DNA from: Edwardsiella anguillarum ET080813
GTDB lineage: Bacteria; Pseudomonadota; Gammaproteobacteria; Enterobacterales; Enterobacteriaceae
Direction: 5' to 3'
DNA: 64,000 bases
Assembly (NCBI RefSeq): GCF_000264765.2
Contig: NZ_CP006664.1
Span: 1,178,001 to 1,242,000 of the forward strand
Position 1 is the first letter of the stretch; each line of letters opens with the position of its first letter. The notes beneath the pieces were generated by a model, which did no database searches, was not told the origin of the DNA, and saw nothing but the letters and a program-made list of their open reading frames with translations. Shown one piece after another: positions 38,289 to 51,700 of the stretch. A program made the translations under genes and the position numbers.

Positions 38289-39548
38289 TCACTTCAGCAC
38301 AAAGTCATACTGAATGCCGCCCTTAATATCCCAATAGTTCAGACGATCGCCCAGGTGGCTGCCCGGGCGTTTCTCCCGCGTACGGTCGGCGGCGATAAAG
38401 GCCGTCAGCCCCGCCAGCGGGCCGGAGGGTATGCGCCCGGAGACGCCGCCGAGCAGGCCGATCCCCTGCACCCGCACCCGCTTTTCCGATGACTCCCAGC
38501 CGTCGGTGTAGATCGGCGCCAGCATCAGGCTAATATTCGGCAACGGGCTGTAGCTCAGCCCCACCTGATAGGACCACATCCCCTCATGGTTACGATCCAT
38601 CGACAGGGAGAACGGGTAGCCGATATCGGTATTAACGGCGTATCCCAGATTATGGGTCACTTTCTCAAACGCCGCCGACACTCCCCAGCGCCCCACTTTC
38701 CACGCCGCCGAGGCAGAAGCAATAATGGATTCATTCGGTTTCCCCGCCCGTCGGCTCATCCCGTCCAGGCTGGCATAATAGAGGATGGCATCGTACTGTA
38801 GCGCGGTATCATTCTGCAGCGTCTGAGTATACTTCAGGGTACTGGAGGCCTGCAGGGCCACATCGGACTGATAAGACACCCCGGTGCCAAACTGGCTGTT
38901 GTCATCCCGGTAAACGGCAGCGACCGCCCCCAGCGGACGATGCACATCGTATTCCCCGGTCTGTGGGTTGAACACCCCTTCATAGCGAATCCCTTTATCG
39001 GCATCGAAGGCGGTAAAGACCCGCTGGCGGTATAGCATCCATAAATCGAGGCGATCTGTCAGGGCAAACTGCCCCATTGCCCCCTCTGACACCACCGGCA
39101 GGGTGCGGTTAGAGGCGCCGTCGATCATCGGCACCGAATAGGGCAGACTGCCATACAGCGCATCGGTGCCGAAGCGCCCGATTTTCAGCTTGCCATACTC
39201 CCCCAGCTTCACCTTTATCGCCCCCAGGGCATAGCCAAAGCTATCGTGGCCGTCGAGATAAAAACGGCTGGATGCGCTGGCGCGGGTGCCCAGTTTATAC
39301 ACATAGTAGGCCCCCCCCTCGATGCCGATAATATCGTGGTAGTAGTGGCTGTTCGCATCCAGCATCACCCCCTGCACCCAGGCGTAGACATCCCGCCCGT
39401 CCCCGGCGCTGGGCTTATCGGCCCGGCGCAGATCGTTACGTAGGCGCAGACGGATATAGTCCTCTTCATCCTGTAGCGCGGCGGCGTAGCCCAGCGACGA
39501 CGTCATCACCGCGCCCAATAAACCAAGGCATATTATTTTAATTTTCAT
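38289..39548 (-). CDS. uidC: Outer-membrane glucuronide porin UidC
   Basis: 419 residues, close to E. coli UidC/GusC (421). The signal peptide is at the N-terminus from ATG 39548 (MKIKIICLGLLGAVMTSSLG, then YAA). The body is a beta-barrel with alternating aromatic strands (YVYKLGTRASASSRFYLDGH) and a terminal aromatic-poor FVLK end. I preferred this start to 39584 because it gives a clean signal sequence and follows CGGGAT. It is the last gene of uidABC and increases glucuronide uptake across the outer membrane. Confidence 0.9.
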   Translation of the reverse strand: MKIKIICLGLLGAVMTSSLGYAAALQDEEDYIRLRLRNDLRRADKPSAGDGRDVYAWVQGVMLDANSHYYHDIIGIEGGAYYVYKLGTRASASSRFYLDGHDSFGYALGAIKVKLGEYGKLKIGRFGTDALYGSLPYSVPMIDGASNRTLPVVSEGAMGQFALTDRLDLWMLYRQRVFTAFDADKGIRYEGVFNPQTGEYDVHRPLGAVAAVYRDDNSQFGTGVSYQSDVALQASSTLKYTQTLQNDTALQYDAILYYASLDGMSRRAGKPNESIIASASAAWKVGRWGVSAAFEKVTHNLGYAVNTDIGYPFSLSMDRNHEGMWSYQVGLSYSPLPNISLMLAPIYTDGWESSEKRVRVQGIGLLGGVSGRIPSGPLAGLTAFIAADRTREKRPGSHLGDRLNYWDIKGGIQYDFVLK

Positions 39549-39670
39549 TTTTATATCCCGGTGAAAAATAATATAAAGTGGCATGTTTATTTATTGCGGT
39601 GCCGGCAGACTATTTCTCAGAAAATAGCCTGCCGATACGTCATACCGCGACAGCGTTCCATTCTTTATTT

Positions 39671-43184
<3,514 letters not shown>

Positions 43185-44984
43185 ATGGCGTTATCTGCCC
43201 CGCTGATGTTGGTGCTGATTGGATTAAGCGCCCTGCTGGCGCAATGGGCCGCCTGGTCACTGCGCCTACCGGCCATACTGCTGCTGCTCTTGTTTGGGAT
43301 TGTTCTCGGCCCGGTCACCCACCTGGTACAGCCCGACCCGCTCTTTGGCGAGCTGCTGTTTCCCCTCGTCTCCCTGTCGGTGGCGATCATCCTGTTCGAA
43401 GGCGCGCTGACGCTGCGGCGGGAGGAGATACGCGGCCTGGGCGGCGTCGTGCGTAACCTGGTCAGCATCGGCATGCTGGTCACCTTTGCCGTCATCGGCC
43501 TCGCCTGCTGGTGGCTGCTGCGGCTGCCGCCGGAGCTAGCGGCGCTGATCGGCGCGGTAACCGTGGTCACCGGCCCCACGGTGATCGCCCCCCTGATGCG
43601 CGTGGTGCGCCCGAACGCCCGCATCAACCAGGTGCTGCGCTGGGAGGGGATCATCATCGATCCCATCGGCGCCATCTTCACGCTGCTGGTCTTCGAATTC
43701 ATCGTCCTGCAGCAAAGCGCCCGGTCTTACGGCCATCTTTTCTGGACGCTGGGCAGCACCGTCCTGTCCGGCCTGCTCGTCGGGCTGGCGTGCGGCTATC
43801 TTATCGGTGTTAGCCTGCGCCGCGCCTGGGTACCGAGCTATCTGCAAAACCTGGCGGTCCTCGCCTCGGTGCTGGCCGCCTTCGGCCTGTCGAACGCCAT
43901 CGCCGACGAGTCGGGGCTACTGGCCGTCACGGTGATCGGCATCCTGCTGGCCAACATGCGCGATGTCGATACCAGCGATATCCTCGCCTTTAAGGAGGAG
44001 CTCTCCGTCATCCTGATCTCCGCCCTCTTCATTATCCTAGCGGCACGCCTCGATATCGCAGCGCTCTGGCAGATGGGCTGGCCGCTCATCGGGGTGCTGT
44101 GCGCCGTGCAGTTCATCGCCCGGCCGCTGTGCATCGCCGTCTCCACCTGGCGCTCCTCGCTGCGGTGGCGCGAGCGGCTATTGCTCAGCTGGATCGTCGC
44201 CGCGGCCGTCAGCGCCCTCTTTGCCCTGACGCTGCAGCGCAGCGGCTACCCGGATGCCGGACGGCTGGTGACGGTGGTTTTCGCCATCATCATCGGCACC
44301 GTCATCCTGCAGAGCCTGACCAGTCGCTTCGTGGCCCGCCTGCTACGCGTCCAGCAACGTAAGCCGCGCGGCGTACTGATCATCGGGGCCAACGGCGTGG
44401 CCCGCCTGCTGGCCCAGGCGCTGATCAAGCTGGAGATCCCCGTCATCGTCAGCGACAGCAGCTGGGAGTATTACCGTCAGGCGCGCATGGAGGGGATCCC
44501 CGCCTATTACGGCCACGCCTATTCCGAGCACGCGGAAAACTACCTCAATCTCGGCGAAACGGCACAGGTGTTCGCCCTGTCGCCCAACCGCCACCAGAAC
44601 GCCCTGGCCATCTACCACTTCGGCCATATCCTCGGCGATGAGAACGTCTTCGCGATCCGCTCCGGCTCGCCGCTGAAGGGACGCGGCGATCGTGCGGAGA
44701 GCGCGCGTTTCCGCCGCCACGAGAGCCTTTTCAATCACGAGGCCAGCTACGGGAAACTGAGTAGCCTGATAGCCAGAGGCGCCATCATCAAGGTCACTCG
44801 CCTGAATAAGAACTTCGGCTGGCCGGAGTACCTGGCGATGCACCAGGGCGTCATTCCGCTGTTTACCCTGTCAGAGAGCGGAAAGCTCCAGCCCGTGCGC
44901 GCCGATAGCGCGCCTGCGGCCCCCTGCACCCTGATCGCACTGGTACAGCGCGACAGCGAGGCAGACCCCGCCCACCGCGCCTGA
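43185..44984 (+). CDS. CPA-family cation:proton antiporter with TrkA-N-like domain
   Basis: 599 residues. The N-terminal 390 residues hold about 12 membrane segments with the NhaP/KefB-type marks LFPLVSLSVAIILFEGALTL and LIGAVTVVTGPTVIAPLMRV, then DPIGAIFTLLVFEF. The C-terminal cytoplasmic part starts with a Rossmann loop (GVLIIGANGVARLLAQALI) and a following acidic/Ser segment (IPVIVSDSSWEYYR), typical of nucleotide-sensing RCK/TrkA-N domains. It probably exports Na+ or K+ in exchange for protons at the inner membrane. It is monocistronic. The exact ion is unknown. Confidence 0.88.
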   Translation: MALSAPLMLVLIGLSALLAQWAAWSLRLPAILLLLLFGIVLGPVTHLVQPDPLFGELLFPLVSLSVAIILFEGALTLRREEIRGLGGVVRNLVSIGMLVTFAVIGLACWWLLRLPPELAALIGAVTVVTGPTVIAPLMRVVRPNARINQVLRWEGIIIDPIGAIFTLLVFEFIVLQQSARSYGHLFWTLGSTVLSGLLVGLACGYLIGVSLRRAWVPSYLQNLAVLASVLAAFGLSNAIADESGLLAVTVIGILLANMRDVDTSDILAFKEELSVILISALFIILAARLDIAALWQMGWPLIGVLCAVQFIARPLCIAVSTWRSSLRWRERLLLSWIVAAAVSALFALTLQRSGYPDAGRLVTVVFAIIIGTVILQSLTSRFVARLLRVQQRKPRGVLIIGANGVARLLAQALIKLEIPVIVSDSSWEYYRQARMEGIPAYYGHAYSEHAENYLNLGETAQVFALSPNRHQNALAIYHFGHILGDENVFAIRSGSPLKGRGDRAESARFRRHESLFNHEASYGKLSSLIARGAIIKVTRLNKNFGWPEYLAMHQGVIPLFTLSESGKLQPVRADSAPAAPCTLIALVQRDSEADPAHRA

Positions 44985-45055
44985 TGTCGCATGGGGAGCG
45001 TGCCACCGCCGGGGCTATCTCCGCCGAGCTGGGATTTAACGGGTAGGTCGCGCGC

Positions 45056-46117
45056 CTAGGCGCTCTGCCGGGCGACAAACTTATAGGGGAAGATCACCGT
45101 CTGCGGCGCGCCAGGATGCTCGCCATCCAGGGCGGCCAGCCATTGCTGTAGGCGCTTCGCCGCCTCATGCGCCATCTTGTCGTAATCGATACGCAGCGAG
45201 GTTAACGAGGGGTGGATCTGGTCGCAGTTGGCGGAGCCTTCGACGCAGGCCAGCGCCAACATGCCGGGCAGCTTGATCAGCCGCCGTTGGCATTCAAACA
45301 GCACCCCCAGCGCGATTGCCTCGTGGCTGCATACCACCGCCTCCAGCTCCGGCTGGCGGGTCAACATGTCGCTGATGGCCTGGCGGCCAAACTCCATCGT
45401 CGCCACATAGGGCGTGGTAATGCTCTGTTCGGCGCTATAGTTATGGTGCAGCATCGCCCGGCTCCAGCCGCTCAGCTGTTGCCCTTGTATCTTGCGCCCC
45501 ATCTGGGCGCCGATATAGCCGATGCGCTGGTGGCCCTGCCGCAGCAGGTACTCAGTGAGGAAGTAGGCCGCATCGCCGATATTGCTCTGCAGGTTCAGGG
45601 CGAAGGGGTATGCGTCCTCGCCGGCGGCGCAGATCACCGGCAACGCGCTGTTGGCGAGCAGCTCGACGGCCTGCTCCGCATTCAGCGCGCCGAACACCAC
45701 TAGGGCCGCCGGGCTACTCTGCAGCAGCGTAGAAAGTACCTCGGCCTCCCTCTTCGCCTGGTAATCGTGACAGCCGATGACCACCTGATAGCCGTTGTCG
45801 TTCAACGCCGCCTGCAATGATTGCAGGAACACCGAGCTGGCGTAATCACGCAGCGAGGGGACGACCACCGCCACCGTACGGCTCTGCCCCGATGCCAGGA
45901 TCCCCGCCGCCGAGTTTGGAATGTAGCCTAACTCGGCGATCGCCTGATCGATCTTGGCGCGCAGCTTAGCGGAGACCAGTTCGGGGGTGCGTAACGCGCG
46001 CGATACCGTCATCGAGCCGACACCGGCTCGTTGTGCGACCTCTTGTAGGGTGACGCGCCCGGTGCCTTTTCTCTTGCGTGTTTTTTCCATGAAGTAGGGT
46101 GTATTCACATTGATCAC
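45056..46117 (-). CDS. LacI/GalR-family repressor of the adjacent PTS
   Basis: 353 residues. The DNA-binding domain is VTLQEVAQRAGVGSMTVSRAL with hinge helix YIPNSAAGILASGQSRTVAV, followed by the periplasmic-binding-like effector domain (SPAALVVFGALNAEQAVELL, RIGYIGAQMG). A start at ATG 46090 (MEKTRKRKG) is equally plausible; neither has a strong Shine-Dalgarno. It is divergent from a three-gene PTS, and two AGCGCT-centred palindromes lie between them, so it almost certainly represses that operon and perhaps itself. The effector is probably the PTS sugar or its phosphate. Confidence 0.9.
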   Translation of the reverse strand: MINVNTPYFMEKTRKRKGTGRVTLQEVAQRAGVGSMTVSRALRTPELVSAKLRAKIDQAIAELGYIPNSAAGILASGQSRTVAVVVPSLRDYASSVFLQSLQAALNDNGYQVVIGCHDYQAKREAEVLSTLLQSSPAALVVFGALNAEQAVELLANSALPVICAAGEDAYPFALNLQSNIGDAAYFLTEYLLRQGHQRIGYIGAQMGRKIQGQQLSGWSRAMLHHNYSAEQSITTPYVATMEFGRQAISDMLTRQPELEAVVCSHEAIALGVLFECQRRLIKLPGMLALACVEGSANCDQIHPSLTSLRIDYDKMAHEAAKRLQQWLAALDGEHPGAPQTVIFPYKFVARQSA

Positions 46118-46203
46118 TGACCGTCTTACGGTAGCACAGCTTGCCGCCGATGATCAGCGCAGCGACGCGCTTTGAGCGCCGGCGGATTAATTTCGCAGCA
46201 AAA

Positions 46204-46250
46204 TGATAGCGCTATCACGAAATCACCTCCTCGAACTAGATAGCGCTACC
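46204..46250. promoter_or_regulatory. Paired LacI-type operators
   Basis: TGATAGCGCTATCA at 46204-46217 is a perfect 14-bp palindrome. A second, slightly imperfect copy GATAGCGCTACC lies at 46239-46250. Their centres are 34 bp apart, about three helical turns, allowing cooperative binding. They sit between the divergent repressor gene and the EIIA gene. Confidence 0.8.
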
Positions 46251-46322
46251 ATTGCTCTCTACTATGCCTTTCACAAGAGAATCATTTTAAAAAAACAGCC
46301 GACATGACCAGGAGCCGATTGA

Positions 46323-46766
46323 ATGTTGACGAAACTGCTTACCCCCAACGTCATTCAGGTTATCGAGCAGGTAACGGACTGGCGTGAGGCGATTCAAACC
46401 GCCTGTGCCCCACTGATAGAAAATAATGCGATTACCCCTGGCTATGTCGATGCCATTATTCAGTCGCATAACAAAATCGGCCCCTATTATGTGCTGGGCC
46501 CAGGCATGGCAATGCCGCATGCACGCCCGGAAGATGGCGTTAATCAATTGGCATTAGGCCTGACCGTGATTAAACACGGCGTCGAATTCGGCTCCGCCGG
46601 TAACGATCCGATTAAATTACTGATCGTATTGGCCGCCACCGATAGTAATAGCCACATCGGCATCATCGCCAAACTCGCCGAGCTATTCGATAACCAAGAC
46701 GATATCGATAGGCTGCAACAGGCAGAAAGCGTCGATGAGATCCTGCAAGTCATCGCGCGTTATTAA
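46323..46766 (+). CDS. PTS EIIA component, ascorbate/fructose-like (UlaC/SgcA type)
   Basis: 147 residues. The phosphorylated His is His66 in MAMPHARPEDGVNQLAL, the family signature. It accepts phosphate from HPr and passes it to the EIIB product of the next gene. It is the first gene of the operon behind the LacI operators, 26 bases from EIIB. Confidence 0.92.
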   Translation: MLTKLLTPNVIQVIEQVTDWREAIQTACAPLIENNAITPGYVDAIIQSHNKIGPYYVLGPGMAMPHARPEDGVNQLALGLTVIKHGVEFGSAGNDPIKLLIVLAATDSNSHIGIIAKLAELFDNQDDIDRLQQAESVDEILQVIARY

Positions 46767-46792
46767 TTACGAATTACACCGAGGGAATAATT

Positions 46793-47080
46793 ATGAATAT
46801 CACAGTGGTATGCGGTAACGGTTTAGGCACCAGTCTGATGATGGAAATGAGCATCAAGACCATCCTAAAAGATCTGCAGGTCAACGCCGAGGTTAACCAT
46901 GTCGATTTAGGCTCCGCCAAAGGCACCGCCAGCGATATTTTCGTCGGTACCGCCGATATCGCCGAGCAGTTGGTCGCCCAGCAGGTCGGCGGCGAGATCG
47001 TCGCGCTGGATAACATGATCGATAAAGTGGCGATGAAAGAACGTCTGAGCGTCGCCCTGCGTAAACTCGGCGCATTGTAG
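46793..47080 (+). CDS. PTS EIIB component, ascorbate type (UlaB-like)
   Basis: 95 residues with the phospho-Cys loop VVCGNGLGTSLMMEM (Cys7), typical of lactose/ascorbate-type EIIB. It transfers phosphate to the sugar brought in by EIIC. It is 10 bases upstream of the EIIC gene and has a good GAGGGAA site. Confidence 0.92.
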   Translation: MNITVVCGNGLGTSLMMEMSIKTILKDLQVNAEVNHVDLGSAKGTASDIFVGTADIAEQLVAQQVGGEIVALDNMIDKVAMKERLSVALRKLGAL

Positions 47081-47090
47081 TGGAGGCACT

Positions 47091-48347
47091 ATGTCATTCT
47101 TCCGTTTTCTGATGCAGGATGTGCTATCCGAACCGGCGATATTAGTCGGCCTGATCGCACTCATCGGCTTAATCGCCCAGAAAAAACCGGTTACCGAATG
47201 CATTAAAGGCACCATCAAGACCATCATGGGTTTTGTCATTCTGGGTGCCGGCGCCGGTCTGGTGGTCAGCTCGCTGGGTGACTTCTCCGCCATCTTCCAA
47301 CATGCCTTCGGTATTAATGGCGTGGTGCCGAATAACGAGGCCATCGTCTCCATCGCTCAGAAGAGTTTCGGGCGTGAGATGGCGATGATCATGTTCTTCG
47401 CCATGCTGATCAACATCGTTATCGCCCGCCTGACGCCGTGGAAGTTTATCTTCCTCACCGGCCATCACACGCTGTTTATGTCGATGATGGTGGCGGTGAT
47501 CCTGGCGACCGCCGGGATGCAGGGCACGATGCTGGTGCTGGTCGGTTCGCTGATCGTCGGCTTCTGTATGGTGTTCTTCCCGGCCATCGCCCATCCCTAC
47601 ATGAAAAAGATCACCGGCTCAGACGACGTGGCCATCGGCCATTTCTCGACGGTATCCTATGTACTGGCTGGCTTTATCGGCAGCAAGTTCGGTAACAAAG
47701 AGCACTCTACCGAAGACATGAATGTGCCGAAGAGCCTGCTGTTCCTGCGTGATACGCCGGTGGCGATCTCGTTCACCATGTTCATCATCTTTATCATCAC
47801 CTGCCTGTTCGCCGGCGGTGACTATGTGCGTGAGGTGAGCGGCGGCAAGAACTGGTTTATGTTCTCGCTGATGCAATCCATCACCTTCGCCGCCGGGGTG
47901 TACATCATCTTGCAGGGTGTGCGGATGGTGATCGCCGAGATCGTCCCGGCCTTTAAGGGGATCTCCGACAAGCTGGTGCCCAACGCCAAGCCGGCGCTGG
48001 ACTGCCCGGTGGTGTTCCCCTACGCCCCCAACGCGGTGTTGGTTGGCTTCTTGAGCAGCTTCGCCGCCGGGGTCATCGGCATGTTCGTGCTGTACGCGCT
48101 GAATATGACGGTGATCATCCCGGGCGTGGTACCGCACTTCTTCGTCGGTGCGGCGGCGGGTGTGTTCGGCAACGCCACCGGTGGGCGGCGCGGCGCCATC
48201 CTGGGCGCCTTCGCCCAGGGGCTGCTGATCACCTTCCTGCCGGTGTTCCTGCTGCCGGTACTCGGCCAGATCGGCATCGCCAACACCACCTTCAGCGACG
48301 CCGACTTTGGCGTGGTGGGCATTCTGCTGGGCATCATCGTGCGCTGA
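47091..48347 (+). CDS. PTS EIIC component, ascorbate-type (UlaA/SgcC-like)
   Basis: 418 residues with about ten membrane segments (LVGLIALIGLIAQKKPVTEC, GFVILGAGAGLVVSSLGDFS, IFLTGHHTLFMSMMVAVILA). It is shorter than E. coli UlaA (465), in line with the SgaT/UlaA-like subfamily. The substrate could be ascorbate or another acid sugar or pentitol. No catabolic genes follow: the operon ends at a strong terminator and then an IS256 scar, so downstream genes may have been lost. Confidence 0.9.
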   Translation: MSFFRFLMQDVLSEPAILVGLIALIGLIAQKKPVTECIKGTIKTIMGFVILGAGAGLVVSSLGDFSAIFQHAFGINGVVPNNEAIVSIAQKSFGREMAMIMFFAMLINIVIARLTPWKFIFLTGHHTLFMSMMVAVILATAGMQGTMLVLVGSLIVGFCMVFFPAIAHPYMKKITGSDDVAIGHFSTVSYVLAGFIGSKFGNKEHSTEDMNVPKSLLFLRDTPVAISFTMFIIFIITCLFAGGDYVREVSGGKNWFMFSLMQSITFAAGVYIILQGVRMVIAEIVPAFKGISDKLVPNAKPALDCPVVFPYAPNAVLVGFLSSFAAGVIGMFVLYALNMTVIIPGVVPHFFVGAAAGVFGNATGGRRGAILGAFAQGLLITFLPVFLLPVLGQIGIANTTFSDADFGVVGILLGIIVR

Positions 48348-48371
48348 TAGCGCGACCGCCCTGCCTCACAG

Positions 48372-48405
48372 ACGCCCCGTCACCCCGCGTGACGGGGCGT
48401 TTTTT
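48372..48405 (+). terminator. Strong terminator after the PTS operon
   Basis: Perfect 11-bp stem ACGCCCCGTCA/TGACGGGGCGT followed by six Ts. It lies 25 bases after the EIIC stop. Confidence 0.92.
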
Positions 48406-48420
48406 ATGGTGCCAGCCTGC

Positions 48421-48680
48421 CTCCCACTCACGCCAATGTGGCAACGTGGGCCATCAATGTTTACACCACGAATACTATCGAATCAGTACATCGTCAGTTC
48501 AGGAAGCTGACGAAAACAAAATAAACTTTCCCTAATGAAAACAGTCTCTTGACGCTGATTTATCTGGGACTGATGAACGCACAGGGAAAATGGACAATGC
48601 CGATCCAGAGCTGGAATTCGACATTGTCGCAGTTAGCCATTTATTTGGAGGGGCGCCTAAATAATGCGATAACGCTGTAG
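48421..48680 (+). pseudogene. IS256-family transposase C-terminal remnant (copy 1)
   Basis: One frame reads NVYTTNTIESVHRQFRKLTK, TK, stop, then TFPNENSLLTLIYLGLMNA, QGKWTMPIQSWNSTLSQLAI and YLEGRLNNAITL before TAG (48678-48680). This is the conserved C-terminus of IS256-type Mutator transposases (YTTNAIES...FP.....K..YL......KW..PI..W). An in-frame TAA interrupts it and the N-terminal part is missing, so it is inactive. It marks the left boundary of the accessory region holding the protease autotransporter. Confidence 0.88.
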
Positions 48681-48730
48681 AAGTTTTAACGTGATACAGA
48701 ATTCTGAACGCTCTCTACAGACTCCAAATA

Positions 48731-51700
48731 TCAGAAGCTATAGCGTATTCCCAGCCCCCCCTCACCGTCTGTCTTAAAGTCCCCGTCAAAACTGCTGTTC
48801 AGCGTCAGCTGTACATGCAGTTTTTCCGTCACTCTGCCGTCAAGCCCCACGGAGGCGGTATAGCGATCGGCGCGCTCCGCGTTATAGTGTCTTGCCCTCC
48901 AGTTATCAGTAAGCGTGATACCCGGCATCTCATTCAGCGTAATATTCCGGGATAACCCGGATTTAATCGACAGTATCCCAAAGTCCTTCTCCACCATCAC
49001 TCCAGCCTTCAGCCACAGCGCCCCCCCCGCATGCAGTTCTGCCGACCGGCCATTGCCCTGCAGATAATTGCCATCGATACGGGCCCCGTTCACAGAGACT
49101 GATGGCGTGATAGCGATATCGGCGTCTTTAAGATCTATCCGCCACCCAATCCGGGCGCCAGCGGTGGCAATATGGCTCTTCACATTCCCAGACAGATCAT
49201 TCAGATCGCCCTGAACGGAAAATGTCTCAGACAGCTGTCGGTATCCCGCAGAACCATCCACAAACAGGCCTGATGCTAATGTCTGGCCGGCGAAAAGGCT
49301 GACGCCCCATACTCTGTAATCATCGCGGAACCCCGTAGCGCTGCTGTTGCCATCATATAGCTCCACCGCCGTGCCCCAGAATTCACCTGAATCACCGTGC
49401 TTTCTGAAACCGAAATCCAGGCCGTTCTGCCTCACGCTATAGGCGTCATAACCACCGTGGCTATAGCCAGTCATGGCCCATGCCCCGCTCTGCGCATCCG
49501 TGTAATCAATAATCTGTTCCCAGTGATCTACGTGGTCACTGAGGATATATTCCCGTGCGGCAAACATACTCCGTGCCTTTTTCAGCAGCGCCGTATTATC
49601 CTCTTTCCTGAACAGATGCTCCCCATTAACCGGCGTGCTGATATTGCCCGACGACGAACCGCCCGCGCCGCTGCCCGACGGCGGATCCCCCGCGCCGCTG
49701 CCCGACGACGAACCGCCCGCGCCGCTGCCCGACGACGAACCGCCCGCGCCGCTGCCCGACGACGAACCGCCCGCGCCGCTGCCCGACGACGAACCGCCCG
49801 CGCCGTTGCCCGACGACGAACCGCCCGCGCCGCTGCCCGACGACGAACCGCCCGCGCCGTTGCCCGACGACGAACCGCCCGCGCCGCTGACCGACGACGA
49901 ACCGCCCGCGCCGCTGCCCGACGACGAACCGCCCGTGCCGCTGCCCGACGACGAACCGCCCGCGCCATTGCCCGACGACGAACCGCCCGCGCCATTGCCC
50001 GACGACGAACCGCCCGCGCCATTGCCCGACGACGAACCGCCCGCGCCGCTGCCCGACGACGAACCGCCCGCGCCATTGCCCGACGACGAACCGCCCGCGC
50101 CGCTGCCCGACGGCGGATCTCCCACGCCGTTGCCCGACGACGAACCGCCCGCGCCGTTGCCAGCGGAGCCTGAAGCGCCATTGCTCCCATCGCCAGCCGG
50201 CGTCGTCGCACTGTCAGCGCTCTCCAGAATGGCGCTGTGCTTCAACTGCCACTGAACTCGGCCATCCTTCTCCACGATCTGTGTGTCCGGGGTGTATACC
50301 GTAAAGCCACGATTCAGGCTGGCAAAAGAGAAATAGCCGTGCGATGTCCCCGCCGGTGCCGAAGCCAGAGTAAGGTCATTCGTTAGCTGCACCGTCTGGT
50401 CAAACAGGTAAGACATATCCAGAATATTATGTTCGCCCTTAGCCTGATTCAGGATATCGATTCGGTCACTAGCGTTGTCCGATGTATTAACCCCCAGACC
50501 AATGCGCAGGTTGCTGGCATCCAGAGTATTTACCGTCAATGTCTTCGGTTTCCAGCGGGCCGTCACCAGGGAAAGCACCCCATCGCGGCTTTGCAAAACA
50601 TCAAGAGAGGAGTCTTGCGTCATGTTCCATATGCCGCCCTGCGCCAGCTGCACATGTGTACCTGAATAGCCGGTAATATCACCGTTAAAGAGAGCATTCA
50701 CAATATTCAGCTGGCTGTTCCCGCTCAGCGCGGCGCTGCCATTAAATACGCTCCTCTCAGCCTGGTTACGGGCCGCTGATATGCCCTCGCTCAGGCGAAA
50801 ATCTGTTCCTGCACCATCTTTTTGATCAATAAATACCCGGTCGTCACCCAGCGTGACAACGGAGTTACTGGCGTCAATGGCAGTATTCAGGGTGGCGTTA
50901 CGACCTAAACCAAAATCTGTATTCTTCAGAACCAGACGACCCAAGGTGAACGACCTATTTTCCCAATCCTCTTGGTCAAAAGAGGTCGGCTGGGTCCGCA
51001 CGGACGTATCACCAGTTGCGGCCAGCTTATCCGCGATAGCCCGATCGTTATACGCATGAATGACCGGATGCCCCTGCAATGTCAGGCGTCCGTTTTCCTG
51101 AGTGAAACTCCCGGATATATCTGCCGAGCCATCCAGCACTAGCTTCCCGCTACTGCCTGGGGCTACGACATTGCTCACGTTCAAATTCCCTTTTAGCTGA
51201 CCGTGATACAGATATCCTTGGGCATTCTCTCTTTCTGCCACCTGTTTTTGAGCATCGACCAGGTTATTACCTAAGTACTCCCACGTATCGCTGCTGCGCT
51301 GATCCGTCGGGAAATAACCGTAGGAATTGGTTTTCAGGATGAAATAGTCGGTAGTGTTCGCATAAGGGTTGCGGTATTCATAAAGGCTTCCGACAGTTCC
51401 CTGGCGAGAGCCGGACCAGCTATTCAGCGCTACATTTCCCGGTGACAGGGTATAATCCATGGCCACCGTGGCACGAACCTCCGCATTATTCGCCAACACC
51501 GCGCCATAGTCCGCTGCCCTCAGACGATGGAAGGTAAGACTATTGCCATTAATATCCAGCGTACCGCCATGATACCCCCAGGAAATATTATCCGGCTGCA
51601 CCTGCCGGTTATCAGACAGCACCACGGTGGGGCGACCGCTGGCGATATTTACGCTGTCGAAGGCCTGAACCCGGCCGTCTTTATCTGTCTGCTGCTGCAG

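Noticed and set aside
49646-50158. Possible CRISPR array
   Set aside because: Units are directly contiguous with no unique spacers and encode a Gly/Ser linker in frame.
49397-50255. Long open frames opposite the protease autotransporter repeat (Arg/Ala-rich and PDDEPPAPL repeats)
   Set aside because: They are produced by the 27-bp tandem repeat, which lacks stops in all frames; no start site or gene-like composition outside the repeat.
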